From positions 558,001-622,000 of the forward strand of contig OW051495.1 of the NCBI GenBank assembly GCA_932521035.1: a DNA stretch of 64,000 nt, written 5' to 3'. Below, in pieces: positions 45,840 to 57,437 of this stretch. Each line of letters begins with the position of its first letter. The first letter of the stretch is position 1. Both the position numbers and the translations under genes were made by a program. This stretch comes from Oscheius dolichura (lineage: Eukaryota > Nematoda > Chromadorea > Rhabditida > Rhabditidae). Below the pieces are notes generated by a model. It did not search any database. It was not told where the DNA came from and worked only from the letters and a program-made list of their open reading frames with translations.

Positions 45840-48447
45840 ATGTCCGCGGCTGTTGCTTCCTCAACATGGGAGATTCTCTTCGGCGAATATGACTTCGAAA
45901 AGGCCCGCCACTATTGTGGCTCGCTGGAGAGCTTCTCCATCAAATTGGCCGTCGTCTACATGGCTGTCATCTTCTCGATCAAGTATTTTATGAAGGACAG
46001 GAAACCCATCGACACGCCTCAAGTACAAAGTGAGTTTTACAAATTGATCGGGCTGTATGGAATTGGGAAAAGCTTATTTAGCGGATATTTGTGAGGAGGA
46101 TGAATCAGGGACCAATGGAACGAATAACCCTCCGTTTTTGATAGTTATAACTGCTCCGGGAAACATAAAACTATTTTCGAGCCCCTTTCCCGGCGAATTC
46201 TCAAGAATGAACAAAATTTTTGGAATTTCTAGGTTTCTACTGGGATTTATGTAGATGCCCTTCATTTTAGCAGTGTTATAATGTCTTTCGTCATTTTAAA
46301 ATTTTACTAGCGTCACTTACACAACTGTGTTTCAATGGCGTTCAATTCCCTAACTAGTAAACTGGTACTGTACGTGCATCTTGGAGAGATCTTCTTGGGA
46401 AACCTTGGCTTCAATATTCAAGTCTACGAGGGGAAGGTCCATGTCACGGCATAGGGAAGAAGAGCTATGAATGAAAAGGCTGACTGTGTCTTACTGAAGA
46501 ACCTGTCATTCTTCCGGTTCCAGTTATTTTCCATAAGCCGCGAAAGATACGCATACCCCAATTTAGATACTCTCTCTCTCTCAGTTTGAAAATTCGGTAT
46601 AAAGTTAGCTGCTTCTGGGTGGTGCGCGCCTTTTCTTATTATGTTCCTAGTAATGTTTATCAGTCGGAAGTCAATTGTCTCCATACTGATCCACTGTCCA
46701 CTAAAAATAGGCCGTAAAAAATTAGGTTACAATATTCGCCTGTTAGAAGGCCTACGGGATAAAAAAAGGAGCTGGGAACAGATAGATCTTGTCGGGTAAA
46801 TTTTGGAACAGGGAGGAGATAACTCTTGTAAATAAAGGGGAAACTGGATTGATTTATATTCAGACCAAAGAAATTATCATTCTTCTACGTGCTCCAGTTG
46901 TTTTACATAAGGCCCGAAACATTCTGATTCTCTAATATTTCCAGCGCAACCGAAGAAAATGATAAACTCAAACTAGCCCAGTCTATCCTGGTTCAGCTCA
47001 CAATTTTTTCTATTAGGTTTCCTGGATTCTTTATTACCCAGCTGTCCATTTTACCCTACTGGTTTTTTCAGACGCCCTGAACATTTGGAACGGTCTGCTG
47101 TGTGTCTTCTCCGGTCTCGGCTTCCTCTTCACCTTTCCCACCTTCTTATCCGTAGTTTTTACTAAAGGCTGGGCTTGTGAGTTCCCATTTTTCTTCCTTT
47201 TATGGAAATTCTCCCTTTTAGACCCCCATCTTCATATTTCTGAATGTTTTACCGGGTCGAGGTCCGGCTACTGGGTTATGCTTTGGGTTCTGTCCAAAAT
47301 TCCCGAACTGGTGGATACAATCTTCATTACCATCAGGAAGAGGCCGCTGATGTTTATGCACTGGTAAGTGGGGGAAGAAAAAAGGAGAGCTGTCTAACTG
47401 TGGCTCCCAAAATAAATAATGTTCCGAGAAAGCCTTTTATACCGACGCAAAACGTTCAAAACTATTTGATGAAACTGAGCGCACTAGCTGTCTAACTGTA
47501 GCTTGAAGAATCTCTCAAAATTACAAATGTTTCTCGGATTCCTTTTATGTTTTCGTTCTTTTCTTCTTCGATATGTTTCACGTTCTTCCAGGTACCACCA
47601 CGCCCTTACCGGTTACTACGCGCTCGTCTGTTTCCACGAGAAGAATGCCCATCTAATCTATGTCGTCTGGGCCAACTACCTCATCCATTTCTTCATGTAC
47701 GGCTATTATATGCTCCGCTCGTTGAAAGTCAAGGTTCCTCCACAGGTGGCACAGCTCATTACCACGGGACAGATGGTTCAGGTTCGTTTGAATAATCTAA
47801 TAATCTATTCCTGGCTATATTTAGTCCAGATAAAGTAGCAAATTTGAAACTCCAACTTTTTTGAATTTTTTTCAGAGAACCAGGCGATTTACTAAAGAGC
47901 TGCTTTTGTTGTGTATGATAATCTTTCCCTCGCGCTAGAAACCATTGACTTCTTTTCCTTTTTAGCTCTGAAAAATTTCCCAATTTTTTATATTTTTTTT
48001 GTTCTATTCACACTTCTAAAGACAATTGGTCCCTCATTATGTAGTGTGTTGTGAAATTGTGATCCAGATTGCCATTTACCCTAAAAGGGGTCTTCCAAAC
48101 CTAGAAAAATAGTCAAAAAATTTGAAATATTCTTGGAAAAACACAGACCAACGTCCAATGTTTCGACTATTCTTTTTATTCGCTAAAAATTTCAAGCGCT
48201 AATTTTTTTTTGTTGAAAAGAATAGGATTCTTATTTTTAGTTCACAATCGCCATTCTCGCCCAGCTGCACGTCGGCGCCTTGTCGGCTATGGGAGGCAGC
48301 TACGCGATGACATTCAAGGGCTGGTTCATTGGACTCTTCATGCTGGTCACCTACTTCTACCTCTGGATCCAATTCTACAAGGAGAGCTACTACAACAAGG
48401 GCGGGAAGAAGTACATCCGGCACCAGGAGGAGACCAAGACCAAGTAG
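45840..48447 (+). CDS. elo-3: Very-long-chain fatty acid elongase, ELO-3-like
   Basis: Exons 45840-46029 (start MSAAVASSTWEILFGEYDFE), about 47072-47177 (NIWNGLLCVFSGLGFLFTFP), 47221-47362 (SKIPELVDTIFITIRKRPLM), 47592-47781 (HALTGYYALVCFHEKNAH, VPPQVAQLITTGQMVQ) and 48241-48447 (FMLVTYFYLWIQFYKESY, stop TAG 48445) join in phase to about 285 aa. The HxxHH box is FMHWYHHALTG. The hydrophobic profile and KGGKKY tail fit an ER elongase; the segment after the H box is close to C. elegans ELO-3. It differs enough from the upstream elongase (different intron positions and loop lengths) to be an old paralogue, not a recent copy. The third intron holds two inverted GCTGTCTAACTGTGGC motifs. Confidence 0.85.
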
Positions 48448-49708
48448 AAACAGAGCAGCGGCAATTTGAGAGAGGGAATAAAGCATAAATTACTGAGTAG
48501 ACAGTAATATTTTTGATTTCTAAAAAGGCACAGTAAAACAAATAAAATAGTCATCCTTGAGAAAGATTAGCTTGATTGAAAACGATCAAGAGAAGTCGCG
48601 GATTGCTGAAGTTTCACTGGATTAATTAAATAAGGAAACCGACAGTAGATAAATTTCCTTCTTGGGTAAAAGAAATATTTCCAGTAAATTTACTACCGTA
48701 TACACTAAAAGAAGAAGGTTCTCCTAGCCTCGCAATAATAATATTAGATGTCGTTATGTTCTGGAATAGTGATTTATTCAGGGCTCATTGAGCTCATTAG
48801 CTCATTAGGTAGCTGCTGTAGTATATATACGGCGCATAATATCGAAAAAAGGAGAAGAATTCATTGAGAATCCCGAATTTTGAAATGACTGTATTTGTAG
48901 AGAGATCAGCTATTATAAGCTTCTGTTGGAATATAAATTATTTTGAGGCTCTCCTTTGGAATTCAGTCACAAGACGAACGACAGAACAGAGTTCACCAAA
49001 AAAAAATCGACAGATCTCGTTGTTCCTATTTTTATGTTATGAGGCAACTATTCATTGAATACAGAAGTAAGTTCTTGACCAGTTTTTACACCCCTAAAAG
49101 AGTAAATTCACTTGGTTAGAAGGAATAACGTTGAGTCCTCTCCCCTACACCCGTAAAGTCTCGGCAGCGGGATCATCTTTATTCAAAACAGCCTATATAC
49201 CAGTCTTGCCGAGACTTTACGGGTGCAGGGGATCAGACTACAATTGGATTTCATGAGACGGCCGCCATTTATAAACTTTTCATGAAATTACGAAGATTAC
49301 AAAGTTTTTAGTTCAAAGAGGGACAAAATATCGAGGTAAATTATTTTGGTGGCTTCATAATAGCTTGAAGAAACATGAAAATTCGAGAAATTTCCCCCTA
49401 GGAGAAATTTTGATTTCTATATGGAAACATTCGAAAAGTTGGTAAAAACGTTGCCTGAAGAAGCAATTCCCAACCAGCATTTTTCAACTTTTACCTCCTT
49501 CCCAAAACAAAAAAAAGGTGATGAATAAACACGAAAAATAATTTATCAAACCCGTAGGTTTCCATATTACAGTAATTTATACAAACAAACTAATAGATCA
49601 AAAATCAAAAATTATGAGAATCAATTTTGTGGAAGATCAGATTGCACAGACGACGATAATAAATAAACAGACATATAAATTAGGGTCTCTTTTATGGAGA
49701 GAAGGCGG
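48448..49708. other. Intergenic region
   Basis: No gene supported apart from the MITE at 49133-49240. GCTCATT(G/A)-type units repeat three times at 48783-48810 (AGCTCATTGAGCTCATTAGC). Confidence 0.4.
49133..49240. mobile_element. MITE family 1, copy 3 (108 bp, inner deletion)
   Basis: CCCGTAAAGTCTCGGCAGCG near the left end and TGCCGAGACTTTACGGGTGC at the right. The inner part is inverted relative to copies 1 and 2 (ATCTTTATTCAAAACAG) and about 20 bp shorter. Confidence 0.8.
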
Positions 49709-52700
49709 TTAGGGGACGGAGACACGTTGAGCTTGGACCTGGGGCAATCCTGGGACACCTGGGGGTGGTTGTTGGGAGAGTTGTTGCCTCATCTGGGGAC
49801 GGGGAAGCCGGGGAGGGATGGCGATACGGTAGATCATATGGGGTTGGATCTCTTGGCGGAGGAGGGACATCAACGCGAATTCCGTATTGTAGATGGCTGG
49901 AAATGATGTATATTATTGTTTCGGGAAGGGGATTTATTGCGACAAATTTATGGAATAGCCATTGTTGGCAAGTTTTCGGAATATTCAAATTATTTTTCAT
50001 AGTATCAATGACAGTTGAAAATAGTCCAAAAAGGAATGCGATACTTTGCGATGGCTGTGGGTTGCTCAATAATAATTCTGTATGGCTCAAAAAAGGTTAC
50101 AATAGTTCTCTGAAAAGGTGCTTTCAACGGCTACAGTAACTCCAAGAAGATCAAAACTGGATTATATAACAAAGAGAAGTAGTAACGTTGAAGGAAATGA
50201 GCATCACGCGGTAAGATTCCCTTTATCATGATCTTTGCTTCAATACCAGTATATTTGAGAGAATTTTACGATTTTAGTAATACAGTCGAAACAAATGGAC
50301 TGATCAGATTTCTCCCCAAAAAAATAGAAAAAACTTACGGAAATTGCAGTCGAGAAGATAGCTCAAACTGCGAAGATCGGCGTCGCAACTGATGACAATG
50401 TAGAGCGAGTCTCTCTCGATACAGGTAGCCAACATTTGAGGATCCGGCCGCTGCTCGTCCACCTTCCCCCCGGCAAGACGAATCAACCGGGTCAAAACAT
50501 GGATACTCGGCTCGACAGACTGCGTTATGTAGAAGGTAACGTCCTGGAAATGGGGGAAATTGAATTGGAAAACAATAAAATGTTCCGGAGAATGTTTATA
50601 ATTCTTTAGAAACTTTTTTCCCTCGCTACATAGGAGCGACTTTACTGTTTGGATAAAATTAGAAATCGCGACTTATAACAACGAAAAGGTGCCGTAATGG
50701 AAAGTTTCTAGGTTCTAAATAGAAGTTGAGAAACGCAAAAAAATCTGTTACAAAAATTCCATAAAACCTGTACACAGCGTTTGTTTCTGTTTATTGAAGG
50801 ATCGTCGATAGCAGACCTAATATTTCAGCAAGTATATTTTGGGTTACTGTATATCCTATTTTCTTCTCTACAGGGAACAATAGCGATTTTCACAAACTGC
50901 CAGAACTAAACAGAATTTTGGAATTCTACATGTGGTCCAGTCCTATTGGCGATTCTATCAAGCAAATTTCATTAACTTGGGCAAAACAGAGAAGTTTCGA
51001 GAAACAAAAGCGTAAAAAGACCTTTGCAGTACTTCGTCTTCAAAATAAGCTCAATTCTCAAAGAACTAGGTAAGCGGAAATGATAGAAAGCGTGACTGTC
51101 AACTATGCTAACATTAGTATCGACTATCAAACACTAAAAATCCCAAAAAAGTGCAAAAACAAGCCAAGCCTCATTCTAAAACACACTGTTCAATAAGTAT
51201 TTCCGTAAGTACGAAGGCATGCTAGAATTTGTTAGCCGGTAACGTTTATAATATTTCAGTAAAACATCAAAAATTCCAATTCCCACAACAAGGGAAAACC
51301 ATATATATTTTGCTGCTTTACCATATTAAAACAACCGAATTTATCAGGAAATTAGTCAAATAAACTCCTACCTTCGTGGCAAGTGAGCTACTAAGTAGTT
51401 TTCGAATTTATCCGGATTGGCAAACATTAAAAATTCAAAAAAAGAAAATAGGCTTACCTCAAAGACTGGTCGATTTCTAGCCCTTAAGACGCTTCTCTTA
51501 CAATTATAGCCCAAATGCTTCTCTGACTCTTCATCTCGTAAGAAATAGTCGAAAGTATCTGTAATTTTTCCCAGTATTTTTTTTTCTAATGCTATCCTAC
51601 CCATGAAAAAGCCGCACTCGTAGCCATGGATAATCCAGTGGGGAATGACGATATTTTTACCCAGAGCAATGGCTTCCAGCAGTCGTTCTGATCGCTGTTC
51701 TTGCACAGCGACGAGGTGAGTACATTCGGACACGTTTTCAGAGACTCGGCCACCCAGGTACATCAATTTCTGAATAAATTTGATTCTTGAATGCCCGGTA
51801 GAATAATTTTCCAATTTTGTAGGGAAATTGGAACCACGAAAGGTTTCAAATTTCCATAAGGGCAAGGAAATCCAGAAAGCACTGCTCCAGTTAATTTCTC
51901 ATTCTTATAGCGCCACCGAAAGCTAGAAAATCTTCTTCTCCGGATAAGTACAGCAGTTCACAAAACCCATCGAAGAGAAAAGTGTAATTGGTGAGCCAGA
52001 TAGCCTTTATAGTAGTTTCAAAGCATGCAAAAGTTCAAATCTAAAACTGAACTAAAAACACTACCAGTCGAGCAGAAATTGGTTCAAATGAGGGAATTGC
52101 ACCCATCTTTCTGATTACTGTAGGTAAAGATGAGGGGTTTCCCCCTTCTAGGTGGAAAAAGAACCAGTTGTATAGGGAATGTTATCAAGAAGCAAAGGTT
52201 TGACACATCCGGAAAATGCAATCATATTTTCTTTCTAAACTGTCTATTACAAAATATTCTTCATATTTTTGGGGAATTTCGTTTGTTTCAGTGGTTTTAT
52301 TAAAAGAATGGTAAGTATCTTTATATTGTTCAGACTGCTGTTTCGTGACGAATTTTTCAATTTTCACCTTCTCTAGAAAGGGAAGCTAGCGTCCTCCTTA
52401 CCATGGAAAAACAAAGAAAAACAGACCTTGCTTAGGACACTTTTGACGTCTTCGTCGACGCCGCTGAAAGCCACGACAACATTGTGCCGTACGCCCTTTT
52501 CTTTTCGTTTTTTCTCTTCAGCCGCTATCTGCTCCGGAGTTGGGGGATTGTGCTGGCCATTTCTGGAAAATTTCTCTCTTTTTTAGCATTTAAATGGAGT
52601 ATTTATTTCTCAAAAAGAAGCTAAACTCACTTCAACCGGCGATTACAGAATATAGCCTCGTCGTTGAGGATCCCCTGTCGCATCTCGGCAGCTTTTTTCC

Positions 52701-55700
52701 ATTGGTCTGCGTTGATTTGGATCGGCGCCTTCCAAGCATCTGAAAATTTGGAAATTCTAGAGTTTTAACAGTTTTTAGAAAGGATTTTACAGTGGCATAC
52801 TGTAGACTATAATGCGTTGAGAAGAAAATGGAATAGTTTTTGACCAATTCTAATCGGATTCATTGATGCCCAAGAATAACCTACACAGCATATTTTTGGT
52901 CATTTCGTGTAGCATTTCCAGTGCGTAGGGAGTCGACGAAACTTCCGAGCCGGGCTGTCCGACGGCATACCGTCCCGGTTCATTTTCCATCAGTCGTCCC
53001 ATCACGTACAAATCCACCAGCCACTGATAATTATGGACGGGAATGTCCCAGTCCCTCGCCTTTTCGAATTTCTCTCCTCCCGGGCTAAAAATCCATTTCC
53101 CCTAATTTTAGTCGGTTTCTTACTGTTTTGCCAGGAGGAAATGGTTCAATCGACTGAAATTCGGGGTCATTCTACCGCCCGTCGCTTCAATCATCCATTT
53201 TATAGCGGCCCGTTCCATTTCATCGAAGCCCGAGAGGGAAAAATACTGAAATTGGCTGATTTTGACCAAAAAAATGGGAGAAAACGTACTTTTCCATGGC
53301 AGGGAAGAGCCTGTTCCGGGCTGGTTTGCTGTTGTTTACTACAGAAAGACGGCAGGTGGGCCAGTTTACTGGGAACCTCCATTTTCCCGGTGATTAAGAC
53401 TTCGGTAAGCCATTGAAGCGTGACAAGACGTTTGCGATCCTTCAAAGCCTGGAAAATTGTTTTACATTTTTAAAAAACAAAAGAAAGCACGCCGCAGATT
53501 AGCCACAAAAGGGAGCAGAATATTTAGGAATTGACCAAAACATTTTGTAATCTAATAATTCTAAAAAAATTTCAGCTGTGAGATAAATTCAGCTAATTTA
53601 CGGAACAATATTGCGTCCAAGATAACGAGCTAGAGCGGCAAAAAGGCTAATAAAACCAATTTCAAATACTGTATCTTTTGAAAGAAGTTGGAATAAAAAT
53701 AAGAAAAGACCGGACTATTTATGTTCCGAGGGTAATTGATAAAATGGTCTAGAGCCTGCACCGTGATAACCGTACAATTTATGCTCTAGAGCAAATGACT
53801 AGAATATCCAGATATTGGCCATCAAGAGACTTTCTACTGTGTTTTATACATTCTTCAGTCGGTTGCAGTACTTTTCAAACGGCTCCCGAAGTCACCACAG
53901 GTAAGGTCTACCAAAAGTTGTGTTAGCTGGTAATTATATTTGAGCGTCCACCATTACTGGGAGAAATTCAATAGGTATTTATCACTTTCTTGAAATAAAA
54001 AGGTTTCTTCTAGGCAATAAAAGTCTATTGGAAGTTGTGATCAGTGATCCAACTGCTGTCGAATATTTTGTAGACTGTGTCAAAAAGGCGTATAGGCCCG
54101 TGAAATGGAAAAAGAACGGAGGATTTTTTACAGGTATCGTCACGGAAGCGGTGCTTTTACTGATTATCTCAGGGCTACTGTAGTTTTTATAGATTATATT
54201 GGTCGTTCACTCATCTAATCTCATTTCTCTCCAAATAAAGCGGATTTATTACAGAAAAAAGCTACTTTTATGGGTTCTATTTGTAAAATAAGAACGTCTC
54301 TCTACCCTTAGCCGTACTCTGTAGTCTGGGAATTTTTTTTTAAAAGAGCCACTTTAGAATGAAAAACTTCCCAGGATTACGGTATCAGTTCCCCATTTCT
54401 TCATTTTTAGTGAAATTTCAAAACAAATTGTTTCAAGAAATTACCTGAGCAGCGACGGGGCTCCTATAAGAGTCGACTATAACATGGGTAATACTGGCTT
54501 GTCTCTCGGTATAGACCTTCGGGTTGAAATCGAAGTCCCCTCCTCTCAATTTGACAGCTATCGCCAGGTTCATCATATCTGTCTGGAAAAGGAGGCGGTT
54601 TATTGAAAATTCTATAAAAAAAGAGAGAGCTACCTTGTCCGTGGCGAAGCGCTCATGGTCGAAGACTTGAATCATACAGCCGAGGAGACAGTTGTCCGAA
54701 TTGACTGAAATTATGAGCTCTTGGAACGCCCTATTGGGTTAGGAAGCTGTTGTCCCTTTTCTATTTTAGCCAAAACAAAGAAAAAAAAATCAATTTTTTT
54801 TTGTGAGCTTACAAGGGAAGGATACTTGCTCGGCATCACTTTTTCAAACTTTTTTGATGCCATCTTGTAGAGAATTTTCTGGCGAGCATGTCATATTCTT
54901 CCGATTTTGCTAAAATCGCGTGAGGAAAACGCCAAATGAGTTTCAATACTAAACGTGTTTTTGGACTTGTCTATTTTTCATTCTCCTTCTAGAAATGTGA
55001 AGCGGTGACTGAGTGGATAGTGCACTCGCCTGTAAAAATGACAAGGAGGGTTTCAGTTACCTTCTATTGAGAAAAGTGCTCAATCTGCCGTACTCCCAAT
55101 ATTTTCTTTCCCAACTTTATTGCGAGTGTTACAAAGCAACCAACGCCAATCACCCCGAAAAAATTGCAAAATTGGTGTTGATCGAACCCAAGTTGAGAAA
55201 AACACAAAAGGTTTGTGGGCGAGCGCACTATCCACTCAGCCACCGCTTCACATTTCCAGAAGGAGAATAGAAAATAGACAAGTCCAAAAACACGTTTAGT
55301 ATTGAAACTCATTTTGCATTTTCCTCCTCGAGAACGCGATTTTAGCAAAATCGGAAGAATATGTCATGCTCGCTAGAAAATTCTCTACAAGATGGCATCA
55401 ATAAAGTTTGAAAAAGTGATGCCGAGCAAGTATCTTTCCCTTGTTAGTTAGAGGAAATGAGGGAGATTACTGTAGTCTCAAGGAAAACGTTGCCGGTAAA
55501 ATTGCTGTTTCAGTCTGTTTTCATTGTTTTCTACTTTGACTGAAGCAAAAGAAGTACATCAAAAACAGCAGAATCAACAGATTCTTCTTTCTTGGAGAAT
55601 ATTTCAAGGTTACTGTAGCGCATAAGACGACTGCGAAGTTTGTGACTGGACTTTTGTCGACGCTTCGATTGATTATCAGATTCGCTTTCGCCATTTCTAC

Positions 55701-57288
55701 ATACGCCAGAACAAAAATAATCAAAGAAAAAAGTTTAGAAGTAGCAGATTTTCGGAGGTTTTGTGAATAAATTAAAAGATTACTGTAACGTAAATGAAGA
55801 GGGGAATGATTAGCGCTCTATACTAAATTTCCAGTAATAAGAACCCTTTGAAACTTAGATTTTCTTCTGAAAGTTTTGAATATTTATAGAATTTCAGTGT
55901 CTTATTGCATCTTCATAAAGCCTAATGAACGTACTTCGACGCTAAAGTGTGTCTAGGGTGTGGGCTACATAAAACAACGAAGTCTGTGCTGATGTTTTTT
56001 GCAAAGTTGCTGAAAAACTTTCAATCACTACAATTTGTCCCTTTTCCGCTGTTTTGAAGTCTATTCATAACCAAAAAAAGTAAGGATGGGGTAATTGGAC
56101 AAGGGGTTTTATCAATTTCACAATAACTTCAAAATGATAATGAGGCGGTTTCAATTGATTTTTTTTTCGTAACTCTGATTGATCTAGGAATTTTTGAATA
56201 TCTAAAAAAACTAACTATTGCTCATGACGCTGGGATCATGTCCAAAATATTGACTTTGCATGTGATTAGCTCCGGGATGCGCGGCGACAACCGGCGGGCC
56301 GACGGGCATCCTCATCGCGGAGTTTACCATATCACCTAGAATTTTTTACTGTAATAAATAATAGGAGAAATGAGTACCGTTTGACATGGGTCGGGGCATC
56401 TGAGGCTGCATTTGTTGTGGTTGGTTAGGGGACATCAGGGGAGGACTTCGGATATCCGCAGCGGCATAGTGAGGAGACGGAGTCGGCTGGTTGAACCGTG
56501 TTCCTGAAAATTGATATTATTCTGAATTTTTAGGTTTTGGAATGGTTATATCACTTTTTATGGGACTCAAAAATGCTAGATACCAGTCTTTTTGCATATT
56601 TTTGCATTTTCCACTGGGATTACTGTAATTTGGCTCTCTAATTTGTGTAAAATAAGAAAAATTGACGAATTTGAAGACAAAACCAGGGGAAACGTGCCAC
56701 CTTTGCGCTTTTTCGCTGCAATAGTTCCTATATACCGAGTACAGTATGCCAACAATTATAGACGTATCGCACCGAAAAAGCGCAAAGGTAACATTCTTTC
56801 CCCGGAAAATGCGCCTTACTGGCCCAAACCTGGTTTACCGGGCTATAGAAAAAAATAAATTATAGAAACTGGAATTTCAACGGGACCAATCTTCGTAACA
56901 AAATTAATCATCCAGGATACTAGAAATGTTATAGGCTACATGAAATATTTGAAATTTTGAAATGTCTCTTTTAGCACCAACGAAGTAACAAGACCTTCAA
57001 GAAATTCGTATCAAAATTAAAACAGTGGAGTGAGACCATATTGGCCATGGAAATTTCAACGGGTATTTTACGGTACTTCAGAACACAAAATATGGGAATC
57101 TTACCATTCGGAGTAAAGGGAGGAGCTCCCGCCTGTTGTGGCGTCTGTGGTGTTTGAGGTGTCTGCTGGGCTGGAGCATTACCGTACACTGGAAAATAGA
57201 TCATGAAATAAAGGGGAAAACAGAAATAATGAACGGGGAAAATCATCTTCTTACCCTTGGGAGATAATGGATAAACTCGTCGTGTCAT
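49709..57288 (-). CDS. pis-1: PTIP/PAXIP1-like multi-BRCT protein with P/Q-rich N-terminus
   Basis: Start ATG 57288 (MTRRVYPLSPK). Exons 57288-57255, 57188-57105, 56503-56378 and 56335-56216 encode a Pro/Gln/Met-rich N-terminus (APAQQTPQTPQTPQQ). A GTTAGT donor then joins in phase to the first BRCT exons 54704-54634 and 54582-54445 (LAIAVKLRGGDFDF, ITHVIVDSY), followed by WLTEVLITGK (53450), FSLSGFDEMERAAIKWMIEA with GG (53240), YQWLVDLYVMGR (53030), VVVAFSGVDEDVKSVLSK (52470), KLMYLGGRVSENVSECTHLV and IPHWIIHGYECGF (51770), YFLRDEESEKHLGY (51560), FYITQSVEPSI...LIRLAGGKV (50530), and a final NTEFALMSLLRQEI plus Q/P-rich tail to TAA at 49709. That is five to six BRCT repeats; the last three resemble the C-terminal PTIP BRCT pair. 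Known role of the family: phospho-protein binding with H3K4 methyltransferase complexes and DNA damage response in the nucleus. The P/Q exons joined to BRCT is my inference from phase. A 1.5-kb intron between them holds a fold-back element. Confidence 0.75.
54811..55444. mobile_element. Fold-back element (634 bp) with tRNA-like inner ends
   Basis: Left arm 54811-55034 starts CAAGGGAAGGATACTTGCTC, right arm 55212-55444 ends GAGCAAGTATCTTTCCCTTG. Arms are about 220 bp and nearly identical, except that the right arm has CATTTTGCATTTTCCTCCTC where the left has a short indel. The inner ends of both arms contain GAAGCGGTGACTGAGTGGAT / ATCCACTCAGCCACCGCTTC, similar to a tRNA D-arm/A box; on the minus strand a B-box-like GGGTTCGATC lies about 55 nt further (about 55180). 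TTA flanks both sides, a possible target duplication. It sits in the large intron of the BRCT gene. Confidence 0.85.
56665..56820. repeat. Imperfect inverted repeat / hairpin
   Basis: ACCTTTGCGCTTTTTCG (56699-56715) is exactly inverted at 56772-56790 (CGAAAAAGCGCAAAGGT); pairing extends outward with mismatches (CCAGGGGAAA / TTTCCCCGG). The loop of about 55 nt has no repeats. In an intron of the BRCT gene. A small MITE or a structured RNA are both possible. Confidence 0.5.
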
Positions 57289-57437
57289 TTTGGAAAACTT
57301 TTTCCTAACTTCTTATGTTTTGGCAATTTGTTATAACGAGCACTAGGCCACTGGGGCAATTGCGCGAGGATTTTCACATAAAAATCAATAAATTAGACGC
57401 TAAAAAGGCGCTTTTCCCTCTCTTCCATTTGTAATTA
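57289..57437 (-). promoter_or_regulatory. 149-bp spacer, operon-like
   Basis: Between the stop of the small acidic protein and the ATG of the BRCT gene on the same strand. Spacing of 100-200 bp, a T-rich stretch (TAATTTATTGATTTTTATG) and an AG-ending site (AAGAAGTTAG) 16 bp before the ATG fit an SL2-type trans-splice junction. No clear AATAAA is seen. Confidence 0.45.

Noticed and set aside
55521-55724. Alternative first exon for the BRCT gene (starting MAKANLIINRS)
   Set aside because: Its possible donors end in the wrong phase for the first BRCT exon, whereas the P/Q-rich exons upstream fit.
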